DNA of 64,000 nucleotides from Chryseobacterium cucumeris (GTDB taxonomy: Bacteria > Bacteroidota > Bacteroidia > Flavobacteriales > Weeksellaceae), in the NCBI RefSeq assembly GCF_001593385.1, contig NZ_LUVZ01000023.1, positions 62,001 through 126,000 of the forward strand, given 5' to 3'. Shown piece after piece: positions 31,368-39,679 of the stretch. Each line of letters starts with the position of its first letter. The stretch's first letter is position 1. The notes under the pieces are model-generated. The model made no database searches, was not told the DNA's origin, and saw nothing but the letters and a program-made list of their open reading frames with translations. The position numbers and the translations under genes are program-made.

Positions 31368-31934
31368 ATGTGCAGATATGCTGGGAAAACCTATAAATCA
31401 CATTACGTATGCTTCAAATGCAGAAAATCATTTAAACAGCAGGATGCATACGATATTATAAAAAGAGTAGAAAAAGAAAAAGTATACCATGAGCCTAATG
31501 GGAAGGTAATTCGCAAAGTAGGATATGTTTTCAGAAAAAGAGAAACAGAGGAATTACAAAAAATTGTTTCAGAGATTGAAAACAGAACTATAAAATGTCC
31601 TGAGTGCAGCAACGTAATGGCTGATCTGGGGAAAGATTTCAAAGCTCCTAAAAAAACAGCAGTTAAAGAATGGAAAATTATAGAAAGTCTTTTAAAAACG
31701 GGAAAATGCTTTCATACATGTGGCTGTGATGGAATTGGATATATTCCCAAAAATCCTAATGACTATGAAATGTATTTAAAAACCATCTTGCAGTCTTATC
31801 AGGAATCATTGATTTCATGTCAGAATAAATCTATAGAAGAATTCCCGGATAAAAATGAGGAAATTAATTATTGGTCAGACAAGATTCAAAAAGTAAAAAC
31901 TGAAATTGCTGATAATAAATTCGGAAAGGTGTAA
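31368..31934 (+). CDS. Cysteine-rich protein of unknown function, probable zinc binding
   Basis: The 188-residue protein has two CxxC motifs: CFKC (about 15-18) and CPEC (about 83-86), plus CFHTCGCDG near 112-120. The pairs could hold a zinc ribbon. No signal peptide or membrane segment is present. The segment between the pairs is helical and charged. The C-terminal part has EEFPDKNEEINYWSDKIQKVK. I do not recognise a family. The gene has its own promoter and stands between the ABC operon and a GT39 gene. Confidence 0.65.
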   Translation: MCRYAGKTYKSHYVCFKCRKSFKQQDAYDIIKRVEKEKVYHEPNGKVIRKVGYVFRKRETEELQKIVSEIENRTIKCPECSNVMADLGKDFKAPKKTAVKEWKIIESLLKTGKCFHTCGCDGIGYIPKNPNDYEMYLKTILQSYQESLISCQNKSIEEFPDKNEEINYWSDKIQKVKTEIADNKFGKV

Positions 31935-31984
31935 CAAAAAGTAATTTTAAAATGTCTTAATTTTAAATTCCAAACTATACCTCC

Positions 31985-33511
31985 ATGAAAAAAGACTATT
32001 GGATTCTGTTACTTTTTATCATTGCAAAGTTTGCACTCCAATACTCGCTGATAAGCCCTGAGTATGAACTTCACAGAGATGAATACCTGCATCTTGATCA
32101 GGCCAATCACCTTGCCTGGGGATATCTCTCCGTTCCTCCCGTTAATTCCTGGTTGGCCTGGATAATTAAAATGTTGGGAAATTCCATCTTTTGGGTTAAA
32201 TTCTTTCCAGTGCTGTTTGGAACTTTGACGATAGTACTGACATGGAAAGTTGTGGAAGAGCTCAATGGAAACCTGTTTGCTAAAGTACTGGCTTCTTTAG
32301 GGCTATTATTTTCAGTACTTCTTCGGGTAAATATGTTATTCCAGCCAACCTCTCTGGAGATCTTTCTATGGTTGTTTATTTACTACAGTCTGATTAAATA
32401 TTTCAATTCCCAACAAGTAAAATGGTTGTATATAGGTGCTATCATTGTCGGAATAGGAATATTAAACAAATACAATATTGCTTTTTCATTGTTAGGGCTT
32501 ATTCCTGCATTATTGCTGACAGAGCAAAGGAAGATTTTTATGCTGCCTCATTTGTACTGGGCTGCACTTTTAGCTTTGATTATTATTTTTCCCAACCTTC
32601 TCTGGCAGTACCAGAACCAGTTCCCGGTTGTTCATCATATGAAAGAACTTTCTGAACGGCAGCTTGTACATGTAGACAGAATGGATTTTATGAAATCCCA
32701 GATTTTATTTTTTGCCGGAGTTATTTTTGTGATTATTGCAGGCTGGGGAGCATTGCTGTTATACAAACCTTTTGAAAAATACAGGTTTTTCTTTTGGAGC
32801 TATATCTTCACAATTACTTTGTTTTTGTTCTTTAAAGCAAAAGATTACTACGCGATAGGGCTCTATCCTGTGTATATTGCTTTTGGTGCTGTTTTTCTCG
32901 GAAATTTATTTGAAAAAGGCTTGAAAAGATTTTTGAAGCCGGTTAGCATACTTATTCCAATACTTTTATTTCTGCCTTTGTATAATGTGGCTTTTCCAAA
33001 TAAAAGTCCTGAATACATCGTGTCCCACCAAAGTCAATACAAAAAATTAGGGTTGCTTCGCTGGGAAGATGGAAAAGATCATCCGCTGCCACAGGATTTT
33101 GCTGATATGCAGGGTTGGAAAGAGCTGGCTCAAAAAGTAGATAAAGAATATTCCAGATTGTCAAAAACCGGAAAAACCATGGTACTGTGTGATAATTACG
33201 GACAGACCGGAGCTATTAATTATTACTCAAAAGCCGGAGTCGTGGCAGTGTCATTTAATGCAGATTATATCAATTGGATAGATGTAAACAAAAAATATAA
33301 AAATGTGATCAGGATTAAAGAGGCATCTGAAGCAGGAAAAGAACTTAAAGAATCCGGTTCCTTTTTTGAAATTGCAACATTAAAAGATTCCATTACCAAT
33401 CCTTACGCGAGAGAAAGAGGAACTGCAATTTTCAGTTTGCAGGGAGCAAAAGTAAATATCAACAAGAGAATTCAGGATGAAATTATCGAAGTTAAAAATG
33501 AATGGAAATAG
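31985..33511 (+). CDS. GT39-type membrane glycosyltransferase
   Basis: The 508-residue protein has about 10 membrane helices and the ArnT/PMT-like N-terminal loop HRDEYLHLDQANHLAWGYLSVPP (about 30-52), with the DE pair that coordinates the lipid-linked donor. The last 150 residues are soluble (YKKLGLLRWEDGKDHPLP onward). Members transfer a sugar from an undecaprenyl phosphate donor to lipid or protein at the outer face of the inner membrane. Acceptor and sugar are unknown. No perfect -7 motif is visible before it. Confidence 0.85.
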   Translation: MKKDYWILLLFIIAKFALQYSLISPEYELHRDEYLHLDQANHLAWGYLSVPPVNSWLAWIIKMLGNSIFWVKFFPVLFGTLTIVLTWKVVEELNGNLFAKVLASLGLLFSVLLRVNMLFQPTSLEIFLWLFIYYSLIKYFNSQQVKWLYIGAIIVGIGILNKYNIAFSLLGLIPALLLTEQRKIFMLPHLYWAALLALIIIFPNLLWQYQNQFPVVHHMKELSERQLVHVDRMDFMKSQILFFAGVIFVIIAGWGALLLYKPFEKYRFFFWSYIFTITLFLFFKAKDYYAIGLYPVYIAFGAVFLGNLFEKGLKRFLKPVSILIPILLFLPLYNVAFPNKSPEYIVSHQSQYKKLGLLRWEDGKDHPLPQDFADMQGWKELAQKVDKEYSRLSKTGKTMVLCDNYGQTGAINYYSKAGVVAVSFNADYINWIDVNKKYKNVIRIKEASEAGKELKESGSFFEIATLKDSITNPYARERGTAIFSLQGAKVNINKRIQDEIIEVKNEWK

Positions 33512-33603
33512 TTTTCAATAACGTTGGAAATGATGATTTGCAGATAGGATAAAGCTAATAGATAAATATTATTGCAACTTTATTGCGTTAATTGATTTTA
33601 GGT

Positions 33604-33611
33604 TAACTTTG
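33604..33611 (+). promoter_or_regulatory. -7 promoter motif TAACTTTG
   Basis: This perfect TAnnTTTG match has TTG (33583-33585) 18 bases upstream, as expected for a -33 element. The start site would fall at the beginning of the heptamer repeat. Confidence 0.65.
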
Positions 33612-33613
33612 TA

Positions 33614-33676
33614 TTATCAATTATCAATTATCAATTATCAATTATCAATTATCAATTATCAATTATCAATTATCAA
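33614..33676. repeat. Heptanucleotide tandem repeat (TTATCAA)9
   Basis: Nine perfect copies of TTATCAA fill 63 bases between the promoter and the ATG at 33684, ending 7 bases before it. They occupy the 5' leader of the oxidoreductase gene. Perfect short tandem repeats of this kind gain or lose units by slippage. Confidence 0.95.
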
Positions 33677-33683
33677 CTAAACT

Positions 33684-34589
33684 ATGGAAAACAAAAACTT
33701 TGATGTCATCATAACAGGAGGAAGCTATTCAGGATTATCTGCAGCAATGGCTTTGGGAAGATCATTAAGAAATGTCCTGGTTATCGATAACGGAAAACCT
33801 TGCAACAGACAAACTCCACATTCCCATAATTTTGTTACTCATGACGGAAAAACACCTGCGGAAATTGCAAAGCTGGCAAAACAAGATGTAGGAAAGTATG
33901 ATACCGTACGATTTTATAATGGAACAGTGGTAAAAACTTCGAAAGCAAATAAAGGTTTTGTGATTGAAACTTCAACAGGTGAAAAATTTTACGCTAAAAA
34001 ATTGATCCTTGCCTCAGGAGTGAAGGATATCATGCCGGATATTCCCGGATTTGCAGAATGTTGGGGAATTTCTGTTATTCATTGCCCATACTGTCATGGC
34101 TATGAAGTGAAAAATGAAATTACCGGAATTCTTTCCAACGGAGATATGGCCTACGAGTTTTCAAAACTGATTTTTAATCTGACTAAAAATCTCACTTTAT
34201 TTACCAATGGAAAAGCTGTTCTTAGTGACGAACAACTTGAAAAACTAAAGAATAATAATATCATCCTTAACGAAGATGAAATCAAAGAAGTAAAACATGA
34301 AAATGGTTTCATTCAAAAAATAATTTTTAAAAACGGAAAGGAAGTTCCATTGCAGGCTTTGTATGCGAAAATTCCTTTTGAGCAAAATATCAATGTATCT
34401 GATGATCTGGGGTGTGAACTTACAGAACAGGGGTTTATTAAAGTGGATATAATGCAGAAAACAACCGTTTCCGGACTTTTTGCCTGTGGAGATAATGTAA
34501 CCATGATGCGTTCCGTAGCCAATGCAGTTGCACAAGGGAATTTTGCCGGAGCTATGGTGAATAAAGAACTTTCTGATGATGAATTTTAA
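33684..34589 (+). CDS. NAD(P)/FAD-dependent oxidoreductase, thioredoxin reductase-like
   Basis: The 301-residue flavoprotein has the FAD-binding motif GGSYSGLSAAMALGR (12-26), a redox pair in HCPYCHGYE (C134, C137), and a C-terminal FAD segment with TTVSGLFACGDN. The NAD(P)-binding glycine motif in the middle is weak (TGILSNGDMAYEF), which is unusual for a full thioredoxin reductase. It may reduce a small disulfide or act in detoxification. Its leader contains the (TTATCAA)9 repeat, so expression may vary between cells. The gene stands alone before glyA. Confidence 0.88.
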   Translation: MENKNFDVIITGGSYSGLSAAMALGRSLRNVLVIDNGKPCNRQTPHSHNFVTHDGKTPAEIAKLAKQDVGKYDTVRFYNGTVVKTSKANKGFVIETSTGEKFYAKKLILASGVKDIMPDIPGFAECWGISVIHCPYCHGYEVKNEITGILSNGDMAYEFSKLIFNLTKNLTLFTNGKAVLSDEQLEKLKNNNIILNEDEIKEVKHENGFIQKIIFKNGKEVPLQALYAKIPFEQNINVSDDLGCELTEQGFIKVDIMQKTTVSGLFACGDNVTMMRSVANAVAQGNFAGAMVNKELSDDEF

Positions 34590-34702
34590 AGGCTTTTTGA
34601 CACATTTAAAAGAACCATAATGTAGGATTTGTGGATATATATATTCATTTTTTAGTGTTTAAAAATCATTTTTTCAATAGAGAAATCTCGACGAAAATTC
34701 CG

Positions 34703-34710
34703 TACATTTG
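34703..34710 (+). promoter_or_regulatory. -7 promoter motif TACATTTG of glyA
   Basis: This perfect TAnnTTTG match is 29 bases before ATG 34740. An in-frame GTG at 34713 would be at or before the start of the mRNA. Confidence 0.6.
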
Positions 34711-34739
34711 GGGTGAAAATTTCAAAAACTAAAAGTAAA

Positions 34740-36005
34740 ATGGATATTATTTTCGACCTGATTGAAAAGGAAAGACAAAGACAAACCCATGGTTTAGAAC
34801 TTATTGCATCAGAAAACTTTGTTTCTGAAAACGTGATGAAAGCAATGGGAAGTGTACTGACAAATAAATATGCTGAAGGATATCCCGGAAAAAGATATTA
34901 CGGAGGATGTGAAGTAGTAGATGAGGTTGAAACTTTAGCGATTAACAGAGCTAAAGAACTTTTTGGAGTAGACTACGTGAATGTTCAGCCGCATTCCGGT
35001 TCTCAGGCGAATGCAGCCATTTATCTTGCAGTTTTGAAACCAGGTGACAAAATCATGGGGATGGACCTTTCAATGGGAGGACACCTTACTCACGGTTCTG
35101 CAGTGAATTTCTCAGGTATTCAATATAACGTAGTTTCTTACGGAGTTCAGCAGGAAACAGGTCTTATCGATTATGACCAAATGAGAGAAGTGGCATTGAG
35201 AGAAAAACCAAAAATGCTTATCGCAGGTTTCTCAGCGTATTCAAGAGATTTAGACTATGCTAAGTTCAGAGAAGTAGCAGACGAAGTTGGAGCAACGCTT
35301 TGGGCAGATATTGCTCACCCGGCAGGTCTAGTGGCAAAAGGATTGTTAAACTCTCCATTCGAACACTGTCATGTAGTAACGACTACTACTCACAAAACCC
35401 TTAGAGGACCAAGAGGAGGGATGATTATGATGGGTAAAGATTTTGAAAATACTTACGGTCACAAAACCCCAAAAGGAGAAATTAAAATGATGAGCCAGGT
35501 ACTTGACGGAGCTGTATTCCCAGGTATTCAGGGTGGTCCTCTTGAGCACGTAATTGCTGGTAAAGCGGTAGCGTTCGGTGAAGCATTGGATGTACAGTTC
35601 GAAACTTATGCAAAACAGGTTAAATCTAACGCTCAGGCATTATCAAAAGCAATGATCGACAGAGGTTTTGATATCGTAAGCGGTGGTACAGATAATCACC
35701 TGATGTTAGTAGATCTTAGAAATAAAGGAGTAAACGGTAAAGAAACTGAAAAAGCTTTAGTGCTTGCTGATATTACTTGTAATAAAAATATGGTTCCTTT
35801 TGATGATAAATCACCATTTACAACATCTGGTATCAGATTAGGAACTGCTGCTATTACAACCAGAGGACTTAAAGAAAATGATATGGATACTATTGCAGGG
35901 TTAATTTCTGAAGTGGTAGATAATATCAAGAATGAAGAAGTTCTTGGATCTGTAAGAAAGAAAGTTAACGAATTAATGGAAGGCAAAGCTCTGTTCAATT
36001 ACTAA
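34740..36005 (+). CDS. glyA: Serine hydroxymethyltransferase
   Basis: This PLP enzyme interconverts serine and glycine with tetrahydrofolate, feeding one-carbon metabolism. From ATG 34740 it has 421 residues, the usual length. It opens with [19 protein letters not shown] and carries [37 protein letters not shown] and the PLP lysine K219 in [20 protein letters not shown] at 34713 was rejected because it lies at the expected transcription start. A terminator at 36026-36056 separates it from recX. Confidence 0.97.
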   Translation: MDIIFDLIEKERQRQTHGLELIASENFVSENVMKAMGSVLTNKYAEGYPGKRYYGGCEVVDEVETLAINRAKELFGVDYVNVQPHSGSQANAAIYLAVLKPGDKIMGMDLSMGGHLTHGSAVNFSGIQYNVVSYGVQQETGLIDYDQMREVALREKPKMLIAGFSAYSRDLDYAKFREVADEVGATLWADIAHPAGLVAKGLLNSPFEHCHVVTTTTHKTLRGPRGGMIMMGKDFENTYGHKTPKGEIKMMSQVLDGAVFPGIQGGPLEHVIAGKAVAFGEALDVQFETYAKQVKSNAQALSKAMIDRGFDIVSGGTDNHLMLVDLRNKGVNGKETEKALVLADITCNKNMVPFDDKSPFTTSGIRLGTAAITTRGLKENDMDTIAGLISEVVDNIKNEEVLGSVRKKVNELMEGKALFNY

Positions 36006-36025
36006 CAGACATTCCAATATCATAT

Positions 36026-36056
36026 AAAGAATGGGCAAACTGCTCATTCTTTTTTT
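36026..36056 (+). terminator. Terminator of glyA
   Basis: AAAGAATGGG and the sequence CTCATTCTTT form a stem around a 7-base loop, followed by a T tract that ends 6 bases before the recX start. Confidence 0.85.
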
Positions 36057-36062
36057 ATTACA

Positions 36063-36521
36063 ATGGAAAAGAAATCTTATACTTTCGACGAAATTAAACA
36101 GAAGCTTGTTAACTATTGTGTTTACCAGGACCGCTGCCATGCGGAAGTGGAACAGAAGATGAGAGAGTTTCTGCTTATTGATGAAGCAAAAGAAGAAATT
36201 ATTTTATTTCTGCTGAAAGAAAACTTTCTGAACGAAGAAAGATTTACCAGGAGCTATATCCGAGGGAAATTTTACATTAAACACTGGGGAAAGACCAAAA
36301 TTAAGATCAATCTGAAACAAAAACAGATTTCAGAGAGGTTGATAAGCTCTTGTTTTGATGAGATTGATGACTCAGATTATGAGAAAACAATCAGAAAAAT
36401 TTTTGATGATTATTATACCAAACAAACTGGCTTGAAAGAATATCAAAAAAAAACCAAAACTATAAAATATTTGATGAGTAAAGGTTTTGAGTATGAGAAA
36501 ATAATTGATATTTTTGGCTAA
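36063..36521 (+). CDS. recX: Regulatory protein RecX
   Basis: The 152-residue protein is built from RecX-type three-helix repeats: CVYQDRCHAEVEQKMREF, IILFLLKENFLNEERFTRSYIRGKFYIKHWGKTKIKINLKQKQIS, and a last repeat ending in IKYLMSKGFEYEKIIDIFG. RecX binds RecA filaments and limits recombination. recA is not in this window. The glyA terminator overlaps its leader, so it may be weakly expressed or have a promoter inside glyA. Confidence 0.92.
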   Translation: MEKKSYTFDEIKQKLVNYCVYQDRCHAEVEQKMREFLLIDEAKEEIILFLLKENFLNEERFTRSYIRGKFYIKHWGKTKIKINLKQKQISERLISSCFDEIDDSDYEKTIRKIFDDYYTKQTGLKEYQKKTKTIKYLMSKGFEYEKIIDIFG

Positions 36522-36879
36522 ATATTAATAAATAAGAAAAAACTTGACGTATGACTTTTAGGAAAAAAAACAATCAGTTCATTGAAAAAGATTGATATAT
36601 AAAGATTTAATAATTCTTTTAAAGAAAAAACAGCTGAAATAAAAAATTTACATAGATAAATGTCGTCGTCATAAACAGTTTCTCTGGTATGATTTTTGTC
36701 TGTGGGTTTAGCTGTACCACAATGAAATTGTTAGATTTTATAAATGTAACATCAAATTTATTTTTGATTTCAGCATATTGAAATAAATTTATTTTACTTT
36801 TGCATGATTGTATCAAAACTATCTTTGATTGGATAATTAGATATTATACCTTAATTAAATATGAACACCAATATAGACA
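36522..36879. promoter_or_regulatory. Intergenic region upstream of the polysaccharide locus
   Basis: These 358 AT-rich bases contain no convincing gene. The 3' part holds a perfect 10-bp inverted repeat (AAATTTATTT 36754-36763, AAATAAATTT 36781-36790) and a direct repeat AAATTTATTTT at 36754-36764 and 36785-36795, 31 bp apart. The promoter 36799-36827 follows. A further TACTTTTG (36795-36802) overlaps the -33 element. Confidence 0.5.
36799..36827 (+). promoter_or_regulatory. Complete promoter of the polysaccharide locus
   Basis: TTTG (36799-36802), 17 bases, then TATCTTTG (36820-36827) match the full -33/-7 consensus of Bacteroidota. The start site would be near 36834, about 46 bases before the ATG at 36880. 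Confidence 0.75.
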
Positions 36880-38808
36880 ATGTACAATTCTCTTAGAAAA
36901 ACAATATTTGGAGGGGATAATGTTGTCAATCTCTCAGACGTAAGATATCTTCCTAGATGGATAATTCTTGTAATAGACATTATTATTCTGGTAATATCTT
37001 TATTTCTTTCTACCTACATTATCGCAAAAATTACAAAACAGGAATTCATATATCATGATGATAAAAGCCTAATTTTCGCTTTTATTATTCTGGTGAATGC
37101 TTCTTTTATGTATGTCTTCAAGACCTATGCCGGGATAATCCGCCACTCCACCTTTATAGATTTATTTAAACTCCTGATCTCCTGCTTTTGCACAATGCTG
37201 GCTATCGGAACTGTAAATATCTGCTATTTCTGGATTACAGGAAGCAAATTTATCCTTACTCCTTATCTGATGCTTTATTTCGTAATTTCATTTATGGGAT
37301 TATTTCTTTTCAGACTTTATGTGAAGGAATTTTTCCATATTGTGAGGGAATACAGAAGAAGCGCACTGAAAAAAAGAATTTTAGTATTGGGAATTGATGA
37401 GCAGTCTATTGCCATTGCACGTGCAATTCTTGATAACCCGAGTTTACCTTATCAGGTAGTAGGTTTTCTGACACAAAGAACAGATTCTAAAAGGGCATCT
37501 CTGTTAGGAAAGCCAATTTATGAAAAACAAAAAATAGAAGAAAACACCAAAGAAGATCTTATTATTGATGGCGTTCTTATTGTTAAAGAAATGATGGCCA
37601 GAGATGAGATGAATTCATGGGTGAATTTATTTTTAGAGAAAGATCTTAATGTCTTTAAAGCACCATCAGTACAAAAACTGAGAGACAGCGATCTAGGGGG
37701 ATCTATTAGAAATCTTCAAATTGAAGATTTATTAAACAGAAAACCTATCAAAATTCAAAATGAAAAAGTTAAAAGCAGACATTTTGATAAAACAGTATTA
37801 GTAACCGGTGGAGCAGGATCTATAGGAAGTGAAATTGTTAGACAGGTTGCTCTTTTCAATCCTTCATTGATTGTCGTTTTAGATCAGGCAGAAACACCGC
37901 TTTATGAAATTGAACTTGAAATGAGAGAAAAATTTCCTCATATCCCTTTCAAATTTGTTTTAGGAGATGTTTCCAATCATCACAGAATGGAATCTCTGTT
38001 CCAAACGTATAATTTCTCAATGGTATATCATGCAGCTGCTTATAAGCATGTACCTTTGGTAGAAGAAAATCCTCACGAAGCTATTTTTGTTAATATATTA
38101 GGTTCAAAAATAGTTGCAAAGCTATCCAGTAAGTATAAAGTAAACCGTTTCGTAATGGTATCTACAGATAAAGCTGTAAATCCAACCAACGTAATGGGAG
38201 CTTCAAAGAGAGCTGCTGAGCTTTTTGTGCAGTCACTTCAGAATGTAGATGGTAATGTTACCAAGTTTATTACAACAAGATTTGGAAATGTATTAGGATC
38301 TAACGGTTCTGTAATTCCTCATTTTAAAAAGCAGATTGAAGCTGGAGGACCGGTAACCATTACCCACCCGGAAATTGTAAGATATTTCATGACTATTCCT
38401 GAGGCTTGTGAGCTGGTTCTTCAGGCAGGAACAATGGGTGAAGGAGGTGAAATTTTTGTCTTTGATATGGGAGAACCTGTTAAAATTATTGATCTTGCCA
38501 AAAGAATGATAAAATTATCAGGATTCGAACCTAATATTGATATTAAGATCATTTATACAGGATTGAGACCTGGAGAGAAGTTATATGAAGAACTCTTGAG
38601 TGATGACGCAAAAACACTTCCTACTCATAATGATAAAATCATGATCTCCAAAGATCCTTCTATGGGATTTGCAGAAATAGATACTCTTACTAAAGAAATT
38701 ACAAAAGCTTCTCTTAGAAGAGATAAAGTGGAAGTAGTAAGGATTCTTAAAACTATAGTGCCGGAATTCCGAAGCAATAATTCAATCTATGAGGCTCTTG
38801 ATAAATAG
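36880..38808 (+). CDS. Membrane UDP-sugar 4,6-dehydratase, CapD/PglF-type
   Basis: The 642-residue protein has four membrane helices in the first 145 residues, a nucleotide-binding linker domain (about 160-300) and a C-terminal short-chain dehydrogenase core. That core has GGAGSIGSE near 310-318 and the catalytic region STDKAVNPTNVMGASKRAAE, in which Met replaces the usual Tyr of the YxxxK motif, as in WbpM and PglF. The expected reaction is UDP-GlcNAc to the 4-keto-6-deoxy sugar. Together with the PglE/PglD-like genes at 60692 and 60080 it should feed bacillosamine synthesis. It heads the polysaccharide locus behind a full promoter. Confidence 0.9.
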   Translation: MYNSLRKTIFGGDNVVNLSDVRYLPRWIILVIDIIILVISLFLSTYIIAKITKQEFIYHDDKSLIFAFIILVNASFMYVFKTYAGIIRHSTFIDLFKLLISCFCTMLAIGTVNICYFWITGSKFILTPYLMLYFVISFMGLFLFRLYVKEFFHIVREYRRSALKKRILVLGIDEQSIAIARAILDNPSLPYQVVGFLTQRTDSKRASLLGKPIYEKQKIEENTKEDLIIDGVLIVKEMMARDEMNSWVNLFLEKDLNVFKAPSVQKLRDSDLGGSIRNLQIEDLLNRKPIKIQNEKVKSRHFDKTVLVTGGAGSIGSEIVRQVALFNPSLIVVLDQAETPLYEIELEMREKFPHIPFKFVLGDVSNHHRMESLFQTYNFSMVYHAAAYKHVPLVEENPHEAIFVNILGSKIVAKLSSKYKVNRFVMVSTDKAVNPTNVMGASKRAAELFVQSLQNVDGNVTKFITTRFGNVLGSNGSVIPHFKKQIEAGGPVTITHPEIVRYFMTIPEACELVLQAGTMGEGGEIFVFDMGEPVKIIDLAKRMIKLSGFEPNIDIKIIYTGLRPGEKLYEELLSDDAKTLPTHNDKIMISKDPSMGFAEIDTLTKEITKASLRRDKVEVVRILKTIVPEFRSNNSIYEALDK

Positions 38809-38822
38809 ACAAAATATAAATG

Positions 38823-38830
38823 TATATTTG
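38823..38830 (+). promoter_or_regulatory. -7 promoter motif TATATTTG before the export genes
   Basis: This perfect TAnnTTTG match has TTG (38798-38800) 22 bases upstream. It lies 17 bases before the wza ATG, so the export genes may have their own promoter. Confidence 0.5.
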
Positions 38831-38847
38831 CATAATTTAACAAAATA

Positions 38848-39672
38848 ATGAAAGGAAAAATATTAGCAGTAGTTTTGGCATCTTCATTAGTGATTTCTTG
38901 TAAAGTGAATCCCAATGCTAAGAATGATTTAAATTATATGCAGAATATAGAACAGGTTGCAATCAGTGCCTCTGCTAAAAATTCAGCAAATACAATCCAG
39001 GTAGGAGATCAGCTTATTATTCTGATCACTGCAAAAGATATGGATGTTGTAAAGCCTTTTAATCAGAACTATTCTTCATCAGAACTTATCCAGACCAATG
39101 CAATAGCAGGAGGAAATACTCCTAATCAGGGCTCTACAATTATGTCTGGGCCAACATATATTGTAGATGCAAATGGAGATATTGACTTCCCTATCTTAGG
39201 TAAACTGAATACATCGGATAAAAGTCTCACCGCTTTTAAAGACGAACTTAGAGAAAAAATGACGAGATATGTTATTAACCCAACAATTAATATCAGGCTC
39301 TCGAATTTTAAAGTTACAGTACTTGGAGAAGTTAACAGACAGGGTGACTATACTATAGCAAGTGGGCAGGCAACTATTTTAAATGCACTAGGTATGGCTG
39401 GTGACCTGACGCAATATGGGAAAAGAGAAGACATATTGGTGATCAGAACAGAAAATGGCGTTGTTTCTCATGGCCGTATTAATATTCGGGATGCCAATCT
39501 CATTAATTCTCCTTATTACAACCTGAAGCAAGGGGATGCTATTATTGTTTCCTCAAGTAATACCAAAGATGTTTTAGCAAAACAAAATCCCAATACTGGA
39601 CTTTATTTGACCGCTATTTCTATCGCGGTTACAGCAGTTGCCGTAGTAGTAAGTTTATTTAATAAGAAATAA
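38848..39672 (+). CDS. wza: Outer-membrane polysaccharide export lipoprotein (Wza-like)
   Basis: The 274-residue protein has a lipoprotein signal with the lipobox cysteine at C18 (LVISC). A PES-type export domain follows ([16 protein letters not shown], then [30 protein letters not shown] as the SLBB-like part). A C-terminal membrane helix lies at about 252-269 ([16 protein letters not shown]). Wza proteins form the outer-membrane channel for polysaccharide. It is followed after about 7 bases by the Wzc kinase gene, the usual export pair. Confidence 0.9.
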   Translation: MKGKILAVVLASSLVISCKVNPNAKNDLNYMQNIEQVAISASAKNSANTIQVGDQLIILITAKDMDVVKPFNQNYSSSELIQTNAIAGGNTPNQGSTIMSGPTYIVDANGDIDFPILGKLNTSDKSLTAFKDELREKMTRYVINPTINIRLSNFKVTVLGEVNRQGDYTIASGQATILNALGMAGDLTQYGKREDILVIRTENGVVSHGRINIRDANLINSPYYNLKQGDAIIVSSSNTKDVLAKQNPNTGLYLTAISIAVTAVAVVVSLFNKK

Positions 39673-39679
39673 AAAATTG

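Noticed and set aside
33614-33676. Possible CRISPR array
   Set aside because: The repeat is a contiguous (TTATCAA)9 without unique spacers, so it is a simple tandem repeat.
36619-36816. Minus-strand reading frame of 65 codons
   Set aside because: It overlaps the promoter and repeat region of the polysaccharide locus, is hydrophobic without family similarity, and lacks a promoter of its own.
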